Origin: Pectinophora gossypiella
Taxonomy: Eukaryota; Arthropoda; Insecta; Lepidoptera; Gelechiidae
Assembly (NCBI RefSeq): GCF_024362695.1
Contig: NC_065424.1
Location: forward strand, 904,786-968,785
DNA length: 64,000 nt
Direction of reading: 5' to 3'
Shown piece by piece: positions 51,573 through 63,810 of this stretch (position 1 is the stretch's first letter; the number at the start of each line of letters is the position of its first letter). The notes beneath the pieces are model-generated. The model was not told where the DNA came from. It did no database searches and worked only from the letters and a program-made list of their open reading frames with translations. The position numbers and the translations under genes were made by a program.

Positions 51573-51921
51573 AAAAGGGGGATGGTGCAATGAGCTCGTG
51601 TAGATCACGGGCACACTCCCCGAAGGTTGTTATCATTGGTTGTTTATGTGACTACAGGAGGGTGGAGGAAGCGCAATTAATTTAAACGAAGGAGCAGAGT
51701 GTTGTCCTCAAACGATACCCTCCGACCTTCATATCTGTTTACTCTTAGGGGGGTGTACCCTGACCGGGGGCGACCGATAGATACGCAAGTGGGACGGGCG
51801 TTTCGCAGTTGCTACTAGAAGTAACTGGTATTGAATGGTTAACAGCATAGGATAGTCTTCAGTATACTTGAAGGATGTAACCCGTTCTAATTATTCAATA
51901 GACAACATCAGCTATTCAGCG

Positions 51922-52160
51922 ATGGTCTCTGGCCCAGTGGTTGAGCGTTAGGCTCACGAGGTCTCGGGTTCGAAACCCGGTGGGGACATATCACAAAAAT
52001 CACGTTGTGCACCCTGGTTTGGTTAGGACGTTAAAGGCTGATCACCGGATTGTCGGAAATGAAGATGATCCGTGCTTCGGAAGGCACGTTTAGTGGGTCC
52101 CGATAGTTACTTACTGGTAAGACGGAAGTATGTCAGAGTCCTCAATAATAACCCTGACTT
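51922..52160 (+). repeat. SINE type A, decayed
   Basis: Head with GGGTTCGAAACCCGGTGGGG, core GTGCTTCGGAAGGCACGTTT, then a broken tail. Confidence 0.78.
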
Positions 52161-52970
52161 GACTGTTAACATCAGCGCAAGTCCAAGTGTTACGTTTAGG
52201 AACCACTTTTCGTTCAACAATAGGTGAAACTAATCTACTCATTCGAGGACCGCCATACTTATTTCATTTACTAAGCTTGCCATGGTAAAATTTCCCGACT
52301 CATCAGCTAATGTTCAATATCCAGTCCAGGCAGATATATCCAATTGCCATTCCCTTTTACTTACTGACATAAGTAGTCCTTACATGAGGCATTTCAGTAG
52401 ATTTTGGCGTTTCTTTAATAGCGGGATCTCGTCATATTATGCTTCGCGATTGATCTCGAAAAATTTGAAAAGATCTAGCGGGATCCTAGGTATGTGTCCA
52501 GCAGTGGAATGTAAAAAAATCAATCACATTTTTTTAATTAGTCCTCTTTATGAACTATTTTTCCTCAATCCATAAAGATAACGGCCACGTGCCCGTATAA
52601 AACTTTATCATGATTCTTACTACGTTAATTACTTGCTATTTGACAACATGTCTGATTGTTTTATTGTGGGGTTTCAGTCAGCGTGTCATTATCACATCAC
52701 TGTTTGTCTACGAGTTGTAAATGTTATCTTAATTAAGATCATCTCCAGGCGATACGTAGGTATAAAAGTGAAGATGTAGGTACATCTTCATTACTTTGGG
52801 AGGAGTTTTTGGCGTAACCTGCTAAGGCCGAGAAATTCATATTCACACACAGTAGTTAATAGTTTTCGATTCCCTTACCTTTACCTTCCGATTCCGTTAC
52901 CTTTGAATAATCTAACCAGCACGTGATAATCATTTATGATCCAAACATTGGTTTAGGTTTAGGCAACGGC
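52161..52970. other. Intergenic, no gene seen
   Basis: No recognisable gene or repeat. A 97-codon ORF at 52282-52575 lacks any motif. Confidence 0.45.
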
Positions 52971-53258
52971 CTCCGTGGTCCAGTGGTTGAGCTTTGGGCT
53001 CATGATCCGGAGGTCCTGGGTTCGATTCCCGGTGGGGGCTAGAACATTACAGGCTGATCACCAGATTGTCTGAAAGTAAGACGATCCGTGCTTCGGAAGG
53101 CACGTTAAGCCGTTGGTCCCGGTTACTACTTACTGATGTAAGTACGTAGTCGTTATATGAGTCATGTCAGGGGCCTTTGGCGGCTCAATAGTAACCCTGA
53201 CACCAGGGTTGATGAGGTTGGTAATTCACCTCACAACCCACACGATAGAAGAAGATTG
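52971..53258 (+). repeat. SINE type A
   Basis: Head CGTGGTCCAGTGGTTGAGC, B box GGTTCGATTCCCGG, core and complete tail to CGATAGAAGAAGA. A short deletion removes part of the linker after the head. Repeat L follows at 53290-53400. Confidence 0.85.
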
Positions 53259-53672
53259 GATTAGGCCTGTGCTGGATAAGCTGGATTCGAACCTGCGATC
53301 TCAAAGCGTCAGCGTCGTGCTTCACGCCGAGACTAGTGCTGAGTGAGGCCCTTTTATCTCAGGACGTACACCACCACCTTATAATAAATTATTTCTATTC
53401 TATTCAAAGTGCGCAAGCGTTCTACCAACTGGGCACGAAATCACGACCGCTCATAGTGACAGCATTCTGCTATCTGCGGGTCACTGGTTGGTCACATTGT
53501 AAGTTATTATCTGTGGGTTGCTGACATTTAGTGGCGCCGACAATTTTTGCACGTCAGTCCGGGTTTAGAGGTCGATTTTGACAACGTCAGGTTAACGGGC
53601 GGCACCTAATTTTAATTTAGTTTGGCGGTAATAAACTAACGCTAACTTCTATTTGCTGCTGTATGATAATGT

Positions 53673-54035
53673 ACGGTCACGAGCATTCAAATTCAAAAAT
53701 ATCTTTATTCAGTAGGTAACATAGTTACACTTTGTTACAACATAGTTTCACAGTTTCATAGTTACAACATAGTTACACTGTAAAACTACTGCAGCTTCTC
53801 ACAACCTGTACAGCCGGGGAAAAGATGCTGCAAGAAAAACCTCGGCACAGGGCCCTAGACGATCTTTAAAAAAATAAAAATAAACAAATTATTGGTATAC
53901 AAATATGTATACACTTTGGTACCATGTCACATTAACTTTTTTGACAAATTGAACTGTAAGTGTCACTAAATGTCAAATACGTTAGTGCGACAGAGTCCTA
54001 AAGTAGGTACATTATTTTGCTCATGAGTGTATGTG
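53673..54035. mobile_element. MITE F split by retroposon repeat G
   Basis: The F left end GTACGGTCACGAGCATT stops at about 53690 and F resumes near 53890 to TGCTCATGAGTGTA. The insert is repeat G antisense, starting with its TTCAAATTCAAAAATAT tail. Confidence 0.75.
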
Positions 54036-55190
54036 GGATATAGAAATAACACGGGATATTTTAAATATCTTTACTCCTTATATTTTAACAAAATCCTCTA
54101 ACCCGACCGTCATCGCACCATCGACTCGCTTTTCTTACTTTTAAAAACTGCCTTACGTCCCATTCACTAACCATCCTCCTTTCATACCATAAACAATCAA
54201 ATTCCCATTCTTTATCCTTCCATAGTATTCTCACTTTCCTACATGTAAGGAAAGTAGAAACACTAGTTTTCCAACGGCAGTGTCGAAGCCGCGGAACCCT
54301 CTGTGCGTGAGTCGCACTCGCACTTAACCGTTTTTTTTTATTTTTACTTTTTATACCTATGTCTGTTAAGTCATTTTGTGTCAAGTTTAACTTGTTGATG
54401 TTATATTGTTGTTATGTTGATGTTGTATTGATAGAAAGGAAGAAAAAAAAATTATTCGGCATAAAATAAATTAACATAACTTAGAGGTAATTAAATTATA
54501 CATAATGCCGAAACTTATTTACATAATAACGCTGATTTTCAGCTGCAGCCGGTTGGGGAATCAAGACATTGAAAGAAAAAAAATAGTTAAGTAAGTAAAA
54601 GTTTGTTGGTTTGTGTTTACCACAAACCATCTGATAAAGACTTACAAGTCGATGGCAGATTACAGTGGAAAAAAAAAATTAAGTAAAATATTATATTTAT
54701 ACCTATTACTGTGGCGTTCTCTTATAATAAATACTATTCTTTCTTTTTTAAACAGAGTAGTTACACGCCTAAAATTTTTCATTACACCTTTTCCGTCTGC
54801 ATCTATAACAATTGAGTCATCGCTTAGAAACCTAAGCCTTTCAGTTCAAGGAAAATATTCTTTACCTACCAACAGTGTGGAAAATCCTGTGTGAATATTT
54901 AATTAAATTACAGCCGTAATTTGATAAGTCACTTCTGCGCAGGTTAATTAAACAAACTTTGATATACTATCACTGAACAGGTATGGAACATTCCTTGCGT
55001 TTTGTCGCAGTAAACAATTTAGCCGGACACGATGCGAAATGATGTACCTAGGTACCTTTATTCCTCTCTTCTATATGATTAGTACCGTCTGACTGCCTCC
55101 GTGGGGATAGATGGTACTAAAAAGTTCTATCTGCCCACATTGGTGGTAGAATTGGTGGTGGCAGACGGGAATAAACGAGTAGGTAAGGTA
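54036..55190. other. Intergenic, unassigned 99-codon ORF
   Basis: A - strand ORF at 54085-54384 has no recognisable domain and no splice context, so I do not call it. Nothing else is recognised. Confidence 0.4.
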
Positions 55191-55192
55191 CT

Positions 55193-57018
55193 TCTTCTTC
55201 TATCGTGGTGGATTAACAACCCCATCAACCCTGGTGTCAGGGTTATTATTGAGTGTGCGTCAAGCTAGCGGCCTCAAAAAAAAAATGGGCACGAAAAAAT
55301 AATTTGACCATACCAAAAAATAGTACTCTTATTGAAAAAAATAGTACCTGTTGTAAAAAAATTAGTACCATCACGGTTCTGGATTTATAGCCATGTTTTA
55401 TTGCACTTGCTAGCTTGACGGTGAGCGAAATTTGGCGAGAGTTAACGACAAGGTCTTTCGCTTTGATTTAAACGCCAAAAAATAGTACCAAAATAGTACT
55501 CACCCCCTGCAAAATACCGAAAGTAGTACTTCAACGGTTCCAAAGTTATAAAGGCAGTTCTTTGATCCCGCTAGCTTGACGTTTTGAAAATACCTATTAT
55601 CTGGGGAACGCTTGCATACTTCAGTATGTAACTAATATCAATAAACTCGTATGAAATAGTACTTCCTACCATCATAATTTTGATCCGATTCCCTTTGTAG
55701 AAATATGTTAAAAAATCATCATAACCTATGCCATACATTTGTTGTTGATACAGTCACGTAGACAATTACATAACCTCACAATTTATTCGTAAGTATTGCC
55801 ATCGCCAGTATTGCCATTTTGGAGGTCTACCCTACCATTTCTTTGCACTTCAGAGTGTTGCTATTACAAAAAAATGCTATTTCATACACCCATATGCACT
55901 AATTTTAATAGAAAATGGCTGCATGGGTCTAGTTCTTATTGAAAACAATCTGTGATTTTAATACATCATAATTCATTTTTAATCTACTGTTTTATTTTAT
56001 AATTTATACCTTCATGTTCAATTTGTTACAGATCGAAGTGTTTGTTAATAAACAATTTGCAGTATTTGTAGAATAACTCAAAGAGTTTCAACAATGATAT
56101 TACTTTCATCTGACAACCCTGGCACTTCACCATTTTTATTTATTTATTTATTTGTACACAATAGTACACAGAAAGAAACACTTTTTTACCCAAAAATGGG
56201 GAAAAAAATACTAAAATCTGACAACATTCTTCTTGAGCATGTGTAATAATTTTGTTCGCGACGGTACCTGTCTTGATAAATGTATGACATAGGTTATAAT
56301 GACTTTTTGACATATTTCTACAAAGAGAATCAGGTCCAAATTATGATGGTAGGGAGTACTATTTCATACGAGTTTATTGACATTAGTTACAAACTGAAGT
56401 ATGCAAGCGTTCCCTAGATAATAGGTATTTTCAAAACGTCAAGCTAGCGGGATCAAAGAACTGCCTTTATAACTTTGGAACCGTTGAAGTACTCATTTCG
56501 GTATTTTGCAGGGGGTGAGTACTATTTTGGTACTATTTTTTGGCGTTTAAATCCAAGCGAAAGACCTTGTCGTTAACTCTCGCCAAATTTCGCTCACCGT
56601 CAAGCTAGCAAGTGCAATAAAACATGGCTATAAATCCAGAACCGTGATGGTACTATTTTTTTTACAACAGGTACTATTTTTTTCAATAAGAGTACTATTT
56701 TTTGGTATGGTCAAATTATTTTTTCGTGCCCATTTTTTTTTTGAGGCCGCTAGCTTGACGCACACATTATTGAGCCGCCATAGGCCCCTGACATGACTCA
56801 TGTAACTACGTACTTACATCAATAAGTAGTAACCGGAACCAACGACTTAACGTGCCTTCCGAAGCACGAATCATCTTACTTTTGGACAATCAGGTGATCA
56901 GCCTGTAAGGTCCTAACCAAACAAAGGATCACAAAGTGATTTTTGTGATTTGTCCCCACCGGGATTCGAACCCGGGACCTCCGTGAGCACAACGCTCAAC
57001 CACTGGACCACAGAGGCC
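55193..57018 (-). repeat. SINE type A interrupted by a long-TIR element
   Basis: The tail of an antisense SINE A (55193-55252, CTATCGTGG ... GTCAGGGTTATTATTGA) and its core and head (56766-57018) are separated by the element at 55253-56765. The two parts abut exactly apart from the 8-bp duplication. Confidence 0.92.
55253..56765. mobile_element. 488-bp-TIR foldback transposon, non-autonomous
   Basis: 1513 bp with arms 55253-55740 and 56278-56765, nearly identical inverted repeats of 488 bp. The 8-bp target duplication is ATTATTGA (55245-55252 and 56766-56773). The end GTGTGCGTCAAGCTAGCGGC shares GTGTGCGT with the element at 1181-3231. The end motif GCTAGCTTGACG recurs twice inside each arm (about 55410 and 55570), and AATAGTAC recurs many times. 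The centre (55741-56277) has no transposase. MULE-like by long arms and an 8-9 bp duplication; inference. Confidence 0.93.
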
Positions 57019-57071
57019 GTTACTAATGTTCCTAATTCAAATTTAATGAGGGACTTTCCAGGCTACGTATC

Positions 57072-57250
57072 ATCATCTCTAGCATTATCCCGTTTTTCAC
57101 AGGGTCCGCTTACCTAACCTGAAGATTTGGCAGATCCGGTTTTTTACAGAAGCGACTGCCTGTCTGACCTTCCAACCCGCGAAGGGAAAACCAGCCCAAT
57201 ACAGGTTAGGTCACATACTTCCGAAAATGCATTCTCAGGAATGTGGGTAA
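57072..57250 (-). repeat. SINE type M
   Basis: Antisense body with AACCCGCGAAGGGAAAACCA, CAGAAGCGACTGCCTGTCTG and an ATCATC tail at the low end. Confidence 0.75.
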
Positions 57251-57901
57251 TTTCACTCGAAAATTCTACTAAGTCCCTGCCCCATACTAATTTTACTCGA
57301 AAATTCGGCTATGTACATGGCTCATACAAAATCGATAAAATTTTTATAAGTCCCAACTCATAGTTCTCCCTTAGGTACACTCCAACCCAAGATTTACTTA
57401 AAACTTTAACCTTGTCTCGTTCAGAGAACTAAAAAACAATACTTTCTACTTACTATTATCCTCGTGGTGTAATTAAACTCTCGAAAAACATGTAACACTA
57501 ATTGTTAAAATGTTACTAATTTGTCATAAAAAAAATACTTGCAATCGGACTGATTGTAGGACTCGAAACGAAGCAATGATCTAGATCTCGTAAATGATAT
57601 AGTTATATCCAGTTGTATTTTATTTTTCAATTTCATGCAATGACTTTTTAAAAGTCCATTAGAAATCCCTTTGACTTTTATAATCAGTTTTACCTCGTAT
57701 GGAAAAACACTTGCCTGTCTTTTTTTTATTCTTTACAAACTCTCCATCGAGCCTTATTAAATATATTAGAAAGTTTGAAATGATAGGATGCAAATGTTTA
57801 ATGAGCTAAATAAAAGAAATACAACAAAATACATGTTTAAAATTCATTATTCCTCAGTAATGGAAACAAAATTAAATGCATATTACAAATTCAAGTTGAA
57901 T
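57251..57901. other. Intergenic, downstream of the CCDC59-like gene
   Basis: AT-rich. A possible second poly(A) signal for the - strand gene (AATAAA) is near 57725. No gene is seen. Confidence 0.45.
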
Positions 57902-57902
57902 T

Positions 57903-58565
57903 TTATTTAGAACTTTTCTGGATTTGCTCCAAAAGCAATTCTAAACGGCCTGTCATCACAGGCTGCCCTTTCTTTGTTTTCTTACTCAATTTCTTGAACC
58001 GCTCTTGTTTCTTCTTTTTGTATTCCTCTAATTTTTGCCTCTTTTCTTCTCTTGCCTTCTCTATTTGTTGCTGCTTCTCGAGTTTTTCTTGCTTAACTTT
58101 ATTGTACTTTTCTTTCGCTTTCAAAAATGGATCTTTCTTCTTTAGTTCTTGAGTTTCTCCTTTAATTGAAGCGTCTTCTTTTTCTAAAAAATCGGGATGT
58201 TTGACAAATTTTCCAACTTCTTGGGAATCAGTATTATCTTCATCAAAGGACACCGGTTTGTATGAACCAGCCAATGGGTCATTTTTGACACTTTTCTGAT
58301 AATCTCTCATCAACCTCTTCTTACGTTGTTCCTCCCATTGCTCGAGTTTATATTTCTTACTGTATTTCTTTAGACGATATGTTTTTTTGTCAAACGGTTT
58401 CTTTTCAGTCTTCTCTACAGCACCTTGACCGTTCTCAACCCCCACGCGGTTCTTATTGAAGTTGTTATGCCTCTTCTTCTTGAAATCTTCTTTCTGATCT
58501 TTTACTGGTTTCTTGTTCATGGCTTTCTTTGTGGCAAGGAAGAATGCGTCGCGTTTTTTCTCCAT
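57903..58565 (-). CDS. CCDC59: CCDC59/TAP26-like rRNA-processing protein
   Basis: 220 residues, very basic, rich in Lys, Glu and Gln. The C-terminal signature (about 195-216: KKKKQERFKKLSKKTKKGQP, then MTGRLELLLEQIQK) matches the conserved end of vertebrate CCDC59 (TTF1-associated protein 26), which belongs with yeast Fyv7 in rRNA processing. A predicted coiled coil covers about 140-205. The N-terminus is short compared with vertebrates and has a nuclear/nucleolar-type basic composition. On the - strand an ATTATAG acceptor at 58579-58580 precedes the ATG by 13 nt; the spliced leader has an in-frame TGA, which fixes this start. The AATAAA hexamer overlaps the stop codon. The function is inferred from the family. 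Confidence 0.82.
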   Translation of the reverse strand: MEKKRDAFFLATKKAMNKKPVKDQKEDFKKKRHNNFNKNRVGVENGQGAVEKTEKKPFDKKTYRLKKYSKKYKLEQWEEQRKKRLMRDYQKSVKNDPLAGSYKPVSFDEDNTDSQEVGKFVKHPDFLEKEDASIKGETQELKKKDPFLKAKEKYNKVKQEKLEKQQQIEKAREEKRQKLEEYKKKKQERFKKLSKKTKKGQPVMTGRLELLLEQIQKSSK

Positions 58566-58578
58566 TTTAGTATTTCAC

Positions 58579-60319
58579 CTATAATGAAATGAGAAAGCGT
58601 GTTTGATAATCGCAAAAAAAGAACAAAAAGCTATATTATTTATCAACATGCAACATAACAGTAAATAAATATGTACTTTTATTTAATAACACGCTTTTTC
58701 ACTTCAAAACATGTTTATAGAGATATAAATATGATAAAATATGACCTAATTTTGAGATTGAAAGTCCAAGGAATATAATGAAATGTAAACATGTTTTTAT
58801 CTAGAAACATAACATTAACATAATTATAAGCTTAAGTCATAGAAAATAGGTTAATGAAATTGACACCGTCTAACTAGTTACACCTATAATCTAGAATCTC
58901 TAAAGTGAACTACCTACTAGATTACTTAACTTTACAATAATTACATAGTTGTGATTTGTGAGCCTTTGTGCATCTACAAGTTGTTGTAGGTGTATTTTTT
59001 TTATTGTAGAGAATTGTTTAAAGTATTTAACTTGGTCCAGATGCATTTAATGAGAGTGATCAGTATGTACTATATTATGACTTGCTGAATCTCTGCACAT
59101 AAAGTTTACTTATTGGATTTTCGTTAGTGCATTAGTAAAACTATTTTTCTAAATAAATAAAGTTACACCTTCAACTTGAAATAATTCTGATCACTAAATA
59201 AAGACAAGTGGCAAAAAAGTTTTCTATTCAACTTATTTATGAATTATAATAATAAAAAATGTAAAAATAAGTATGACATTTTGTCATGTTTTCCTATGAC
59301 GTAACAGCTTTTTCATACAGATTCCATTGTAATTTTGGTGTTTTGATGTTTAGTGAAAATAACTGATTAGGTACCTATCAAACCTATTAACAGATTTTTA
59401 TAATAGCTTTTTTAGATTTCTACACCAATTTAGATTTTGTTACATGATAAGTTGAAGTTGAATCACAGGCTGGAATAATTCAATTTCTTTTTAAATAAGA
59501 TTGGCTATGAGGTAGGACATGTATTGGCAAAACAAATACCTTACACATGGCAAAAGCATACAAACATCAAAAAGAAGGTAAAAATTCCATCTAAATTCTG
59601 TAGTCTGTGTCCAATTGTGGGAACACAGATGTCAAACCGGTAGTGACAACAGTTTTCGTACAAAATTGATTGACTAGGTACTCTCCAACTATCTATTACG
59701 GTTCTTTAGGGTTTTGTAAACTAGGAACCCTATGAGTAGTGTCAGAATCTGTTTGTGACAACTATTAAGTTTCGTTTTGAGTATTGTTATGAAACATGTT
59801 AGGCTTATTTATAGGTATATAAGAGACATTAACATCAAGATAGCCATGTGATATTTTTTGTTTTATTTATGCTGCCAACATAAAAACAGAAAAGTATTAA
59901 TGAAAAATAAAGAAATGGAAGTTTACGTTTTCGCAATAGATGTTTGCGTTAGAAGTGGCTGTGAAACGCTCAATTGTCTACAAGCTATATTAGATAGCTA
60001 CGCAAGTTCGTGACGTATATTTCGTCACATGGGCAAGAGTTCGTGAATCATTATTTGCACAATTGCCGATAATAACAGCTTGCTCACAAAGAAATTATGT
60101 ATTACACGTGGCGGGCAGTAGAGACGAGGGTTTTTAGACCTTTTTCTATAGGAATAATACTATCAATCACGATACATTAACACAAAATTGATATGACCGT
60201 GAGATGTAATTTCACAAGTATTACTCGCTAGCAACCGGTTTTTGATAAAAAATTACTTAATTAGCAACTAGTATATTTACTATTTGTATAATAAATAAGC
60301 ATGTAAAGTAGAAACTTAC
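58579..60319. other. Leader intron of the CCDC59-like gene
   Basis: Inferred intron between the donor at 60319 and acceptor at 58579. It holds a diverged MITE E at about 59180-59375 (AAATAAAGACAAGTGG, TTTTGATGTTTAGTGAAAAT). Otherwise AT-rich and featureless. Confidence 0.55.
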
Positions 60320-60540
60320 CAAAATAAGCCACCCACTGGGTAGGCTTTGGATTATCGGCGGAATCTTGATAGCTTACTGGCACTGGGCACACAAAAACTG
60401 AACCACGATTAGAGATTGTAATTCACGGTTTTTAGCGTGAAAAACTTTACCAACCATGCCCTAATGTGATTTTTCAGGATTCAAAATCCACACAAATCGC
60501 GAAAGATGGTTCGCAAGATGTCACAAAAGGACCGAGACGT
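60320..60540 (-). promoter_or_regulatory. Probable 5' UTR exon and promoter of the CCDC59-like gene
   Basis: On the - strand the block ends GTGGCTTATTTTG followed by a GTAAGTTTC donor. Joined to 58578 it contains no extended frame into the ATG. The upstream sequence near 60560-60600 is locally GC-rich. The transcription start is unknown. Confidence 0.5.
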
Positions 60541-61640
60541 ATCGAGGTACCAGAAAGAGCGGTGTTGACGCGCAGCGCCCTCTACGTCGTGTCAATTTTC
60601 AGGAACTAAACACAAGCGCGATCAATAAAACGGAACATGCGCAATGAAAATGTTTGATCGGCTTATTATTGTGTTTACAAAATGTCTAATATACTTATCG
60701 AGGGTTGAAAGGCAAATGGGTTTAAGCGACATTTTGTGAACTTTACAGGAGAGCCGTTTAAAGTTTTATTTTTTCGAAAAAAATTCATATAAAAAAAACT
60801 ACTGAATCAAAAGTGTTCAAAATGCTAAGAATTATTTTAAATTAAACGTTGCACAATTCTGTATTTATTTGGTTCGAAAAACACATCAGTTATAGATTTT
60901 AGAAGTCGCTTAATACAAAATGCCTCAATTGAACTAAATTACAGTTGAAGGAAAAACGGTTGATATCCACTAGAGCCAAATATTGGCTAAAAGCAAAATG
61001 CTTTAAGAGACCTCTCACTTATTAGTTTGACTAAAGCTAAATGAGTTAAACGACTTCTTAAAAAAAGAAAACTAGAGGCAAATCAGCTTAACCTCCATAA
61101 AAGGTTATATGACAGGGAAGGAAAATATCTTAAGTGACCATCCGCTACTAATTTCAATTGTATGAAATCCAAATATTAGTAAGATCGGAAATAAAGTCGG
61201 TCCTTAAGCCGTTTTTCCTGGGAGAGATTTTAGTCGGGCAAGGCATTTACAGATAATTGTACCTTACAATATTAGGAAAAATCACGGCGGATATAATGAG
61301 TAAATCGATTTCATTAAGAAACAGGATCTAGAATATAACCATAAAGATTGTTACACATGCTTAATTCGACTTTTTAAGTATATGGTAAACCGCGTATGAT
61401 GGCGGATGACAGATAACTGTCACCAACTGAATGCGGGCAATAAAAGAAACAAATAGCTTTGAAAAAGTCTTAATATGCTTATACTCTGTGCTGAGTTTAA
61501 TCTCACTATCACAACCTGTTTCCGATTTACTGAAAAATTTAAGACCACGTGCCTGGATGCAAGTTCCAAGCACTGGCTCCTACTAGATGGTACGCGGTAC
61601 TAGGACAGACTGCAGTGAAGTACTGATTGCTCTCATATTA
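60541..61640. other. Intergenic stretch with possible short inverted ends
   Basis: AGGAAAAACGGTTGA at about 60952 and AAGCCGTTTTTCCTGGG at about 61205 are inverted, which hints at a 270-bp MITE, but no second copy is present. No gene is seen. Confidence 0.35.
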
Positions 61641-61959
61641 AGAGGCGGCCAGGGGTGGATAGATCAGCGACTTGTTTGATCAAAATTTCTGTTACATTTG
61701 TGCCTAAGACCTCCACTTCGAGCTGGCCATAAAATACCGTCGAAGTTGACAAACAATAACAGAACTCGATCTTGCTTTTAAAGCTGAGATACGTCGGACA
61801 TCGCAGCAGACACATCTGTCGATGAGATAATATAGATGATAATAATAATTAATAGATGGTGTTTCTTTGCCGAGCGTTTTTATAGCTGTGCTCTGCTCTA
61901 CCGAAGTTATTGGTTGGTAAACCAGATCGCAAAACTAAGATTGGTGCGATGGTTCTAAC

Positions 61960-63810
61960 GTGAAAATCAGCTCGTGGGGAACTACAGGCGGGCTTTTCTG
62001 TCACCATATTATGTCTCAAAAACAAATGCAAGGTGGAATAAGCTTGTGAAATTCAGCTCTATGCTGATTCCTATCAATCCAGTTCCGGTAGATTTTCGAC
62101 AGCTTCAAGACTGTTTTCGGCCACAAACTTTGAAGAGAGTTTCAATCTACAACAAGGAAAAGACCCAACGCCTCACTGATCAGAAAGACTTGTTAGCAGC
62201 GCTTTGGACACATTTTAACGATGTCTTAAATCCCAATAGTAATACCAGTGACTTGTTTGTTACAACATATCGGTCGAGTTTGTTACAACAAGGTTTCGCT
62301 TAAGATCTAGCGGCACCCCCTGCCTTTGAAGAACTTCTTACCGCGCTAAGAAGGATGACAAATACCAACACATCAAAAATACCATCTGAACTGTATAATA
62401 TGCCTACACATTAATAACTGGTTATACAAACTCATCCTGAAGATATGGGAGTCAGCTGCTGGAATGATTTTAGCCTTCTTCCTCTTTGCGAGTCGATGGC
62501 GATCGATATTAAATTTTAGCCTTAACGTTATTCTATCCCGTGATGCAGAAAAGGTGCTTCCGGAAACCCAATGATGATTTTGTCCGGACAGAGATATGGG
62601 GGTACGGTTTTGTTATTAAACAGATTCAGGCCAAAAGGCTTGAACAACATCGGCCTTTGTTATGTGCTGCGTGAGGCTTCACGCGGCTTGTGGATTGCTC
62701 TAAAGAAAACAGATTGTCCTGAAAAGTTATGACTTATCCTGATACAACAATATCATGACGACATGATGACGACAGTTTGATTTAGAAGTAACTTTTCAAA
62801 GCTATTCGTCGTTACCTACGGCGCGAAACAAGGCTATGTCATAACACATGGAGCCATGGTTCCTAGTCTATTTTCTTTATATATCGCTTCTGTATCACGC
62901 ATAAGTGGAATACTCTGTGGAATTGTTATTTATAGCTTAATTGAAATTAAGGCTAAAATGAATAAGATCATTTTTGATCTCTCACGTCTCACATCTATGC
63001 GTCAGTTAACCAAACTTGCCGAGGAATGGCCGATTCAATTGAGTCACACACCAGAATATTTATAGTTTTGTGCAAAACCCTTTTAAAATATTCAATATTC
63101 AATAACCATCCAGAGGATGCTCCGGGGATGTAGCTTCTTCCAATGTTGCTTTAAAGGGCGCTGAGCTGGAGGAAGTTTCAAAATTAAAATATTTGGTTTC
63201 TCAAATATGAAATGACTCCAAAGTCATCGGAGTTGCCAGCCCGGATAACAGGTGCGGTGGCAGCCTTTGGAAAACTTAAAATATTAGTGTACAAAGTCTC
63301 AGCGGCGTACTTGATACGTAACACTTTAAATGTCTAAGGTCCATCCTTCGCATAAAGCGGCAAGATGGTTTTCCAATAACAAAAGTATTACGTCGTTCTG
63401 GCATATTCGGAATAGAAGCTCTCATCATAAAACATCACCTACGATGGTGCGGTCACGTCATGCGAATTGATGACCGAAAGGTTTTCTATTTCGAGGTGTC
63501 TAGAAGGAACTGTAAACAAGGTGGACAATACCTGCGGTACAAAGACGTACTCAAGCGCAACCATGTGGCTTTCAACATGCCAACTGATAGTTGGGATGAG
63601 TGTGTCTGAACCTGGAATAGCGCGTGATATAGTCCTCGAAAATCTTAGTCCAAGACGCCAAATACAGAAAACTCAACGGAAACCTTCCTACAATTACACT
63701 GTAAACTCGGCTGGCCAGCTTGATTGTATGCCATGTGACCAGATCTTCAATTCTAAGTTCGGTTCCGCTAGCCACGTCAAAGTCTACCACAACAACGACT
63801 TGGGATAGAC
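61960..63810 (+). pseudogene. Decayed non-LTR retrotransposon
   Basis: Broken frames in one direction line up as a LINE protein. 62034-62303 reads NKLVKFSSMLIP ... DVLNPNSN, followed after a stop by APPAFEELLTALRRMTN. RGLWIALKKTDCPEKL near 62685 and a TYGAKQGYVIT block near 62815 are reverse transcriptase motifs. 63400-63600 reads ALIIKHHLRWCGHVMRIDD ... QYLRYKDVLKRNHV, a typical C-terminal region. A C2H2 finger (CMPCDQIF ... HVKVYH) ends at a stop near 63807. Many stops and frameshifts make it long dead. Confidence 0.82.

Noticed and set aside
54085..54384. 99-codon - strand ORF
   Set aside because: No recognisable motif, start context or splice sites. It could be repeat debris.
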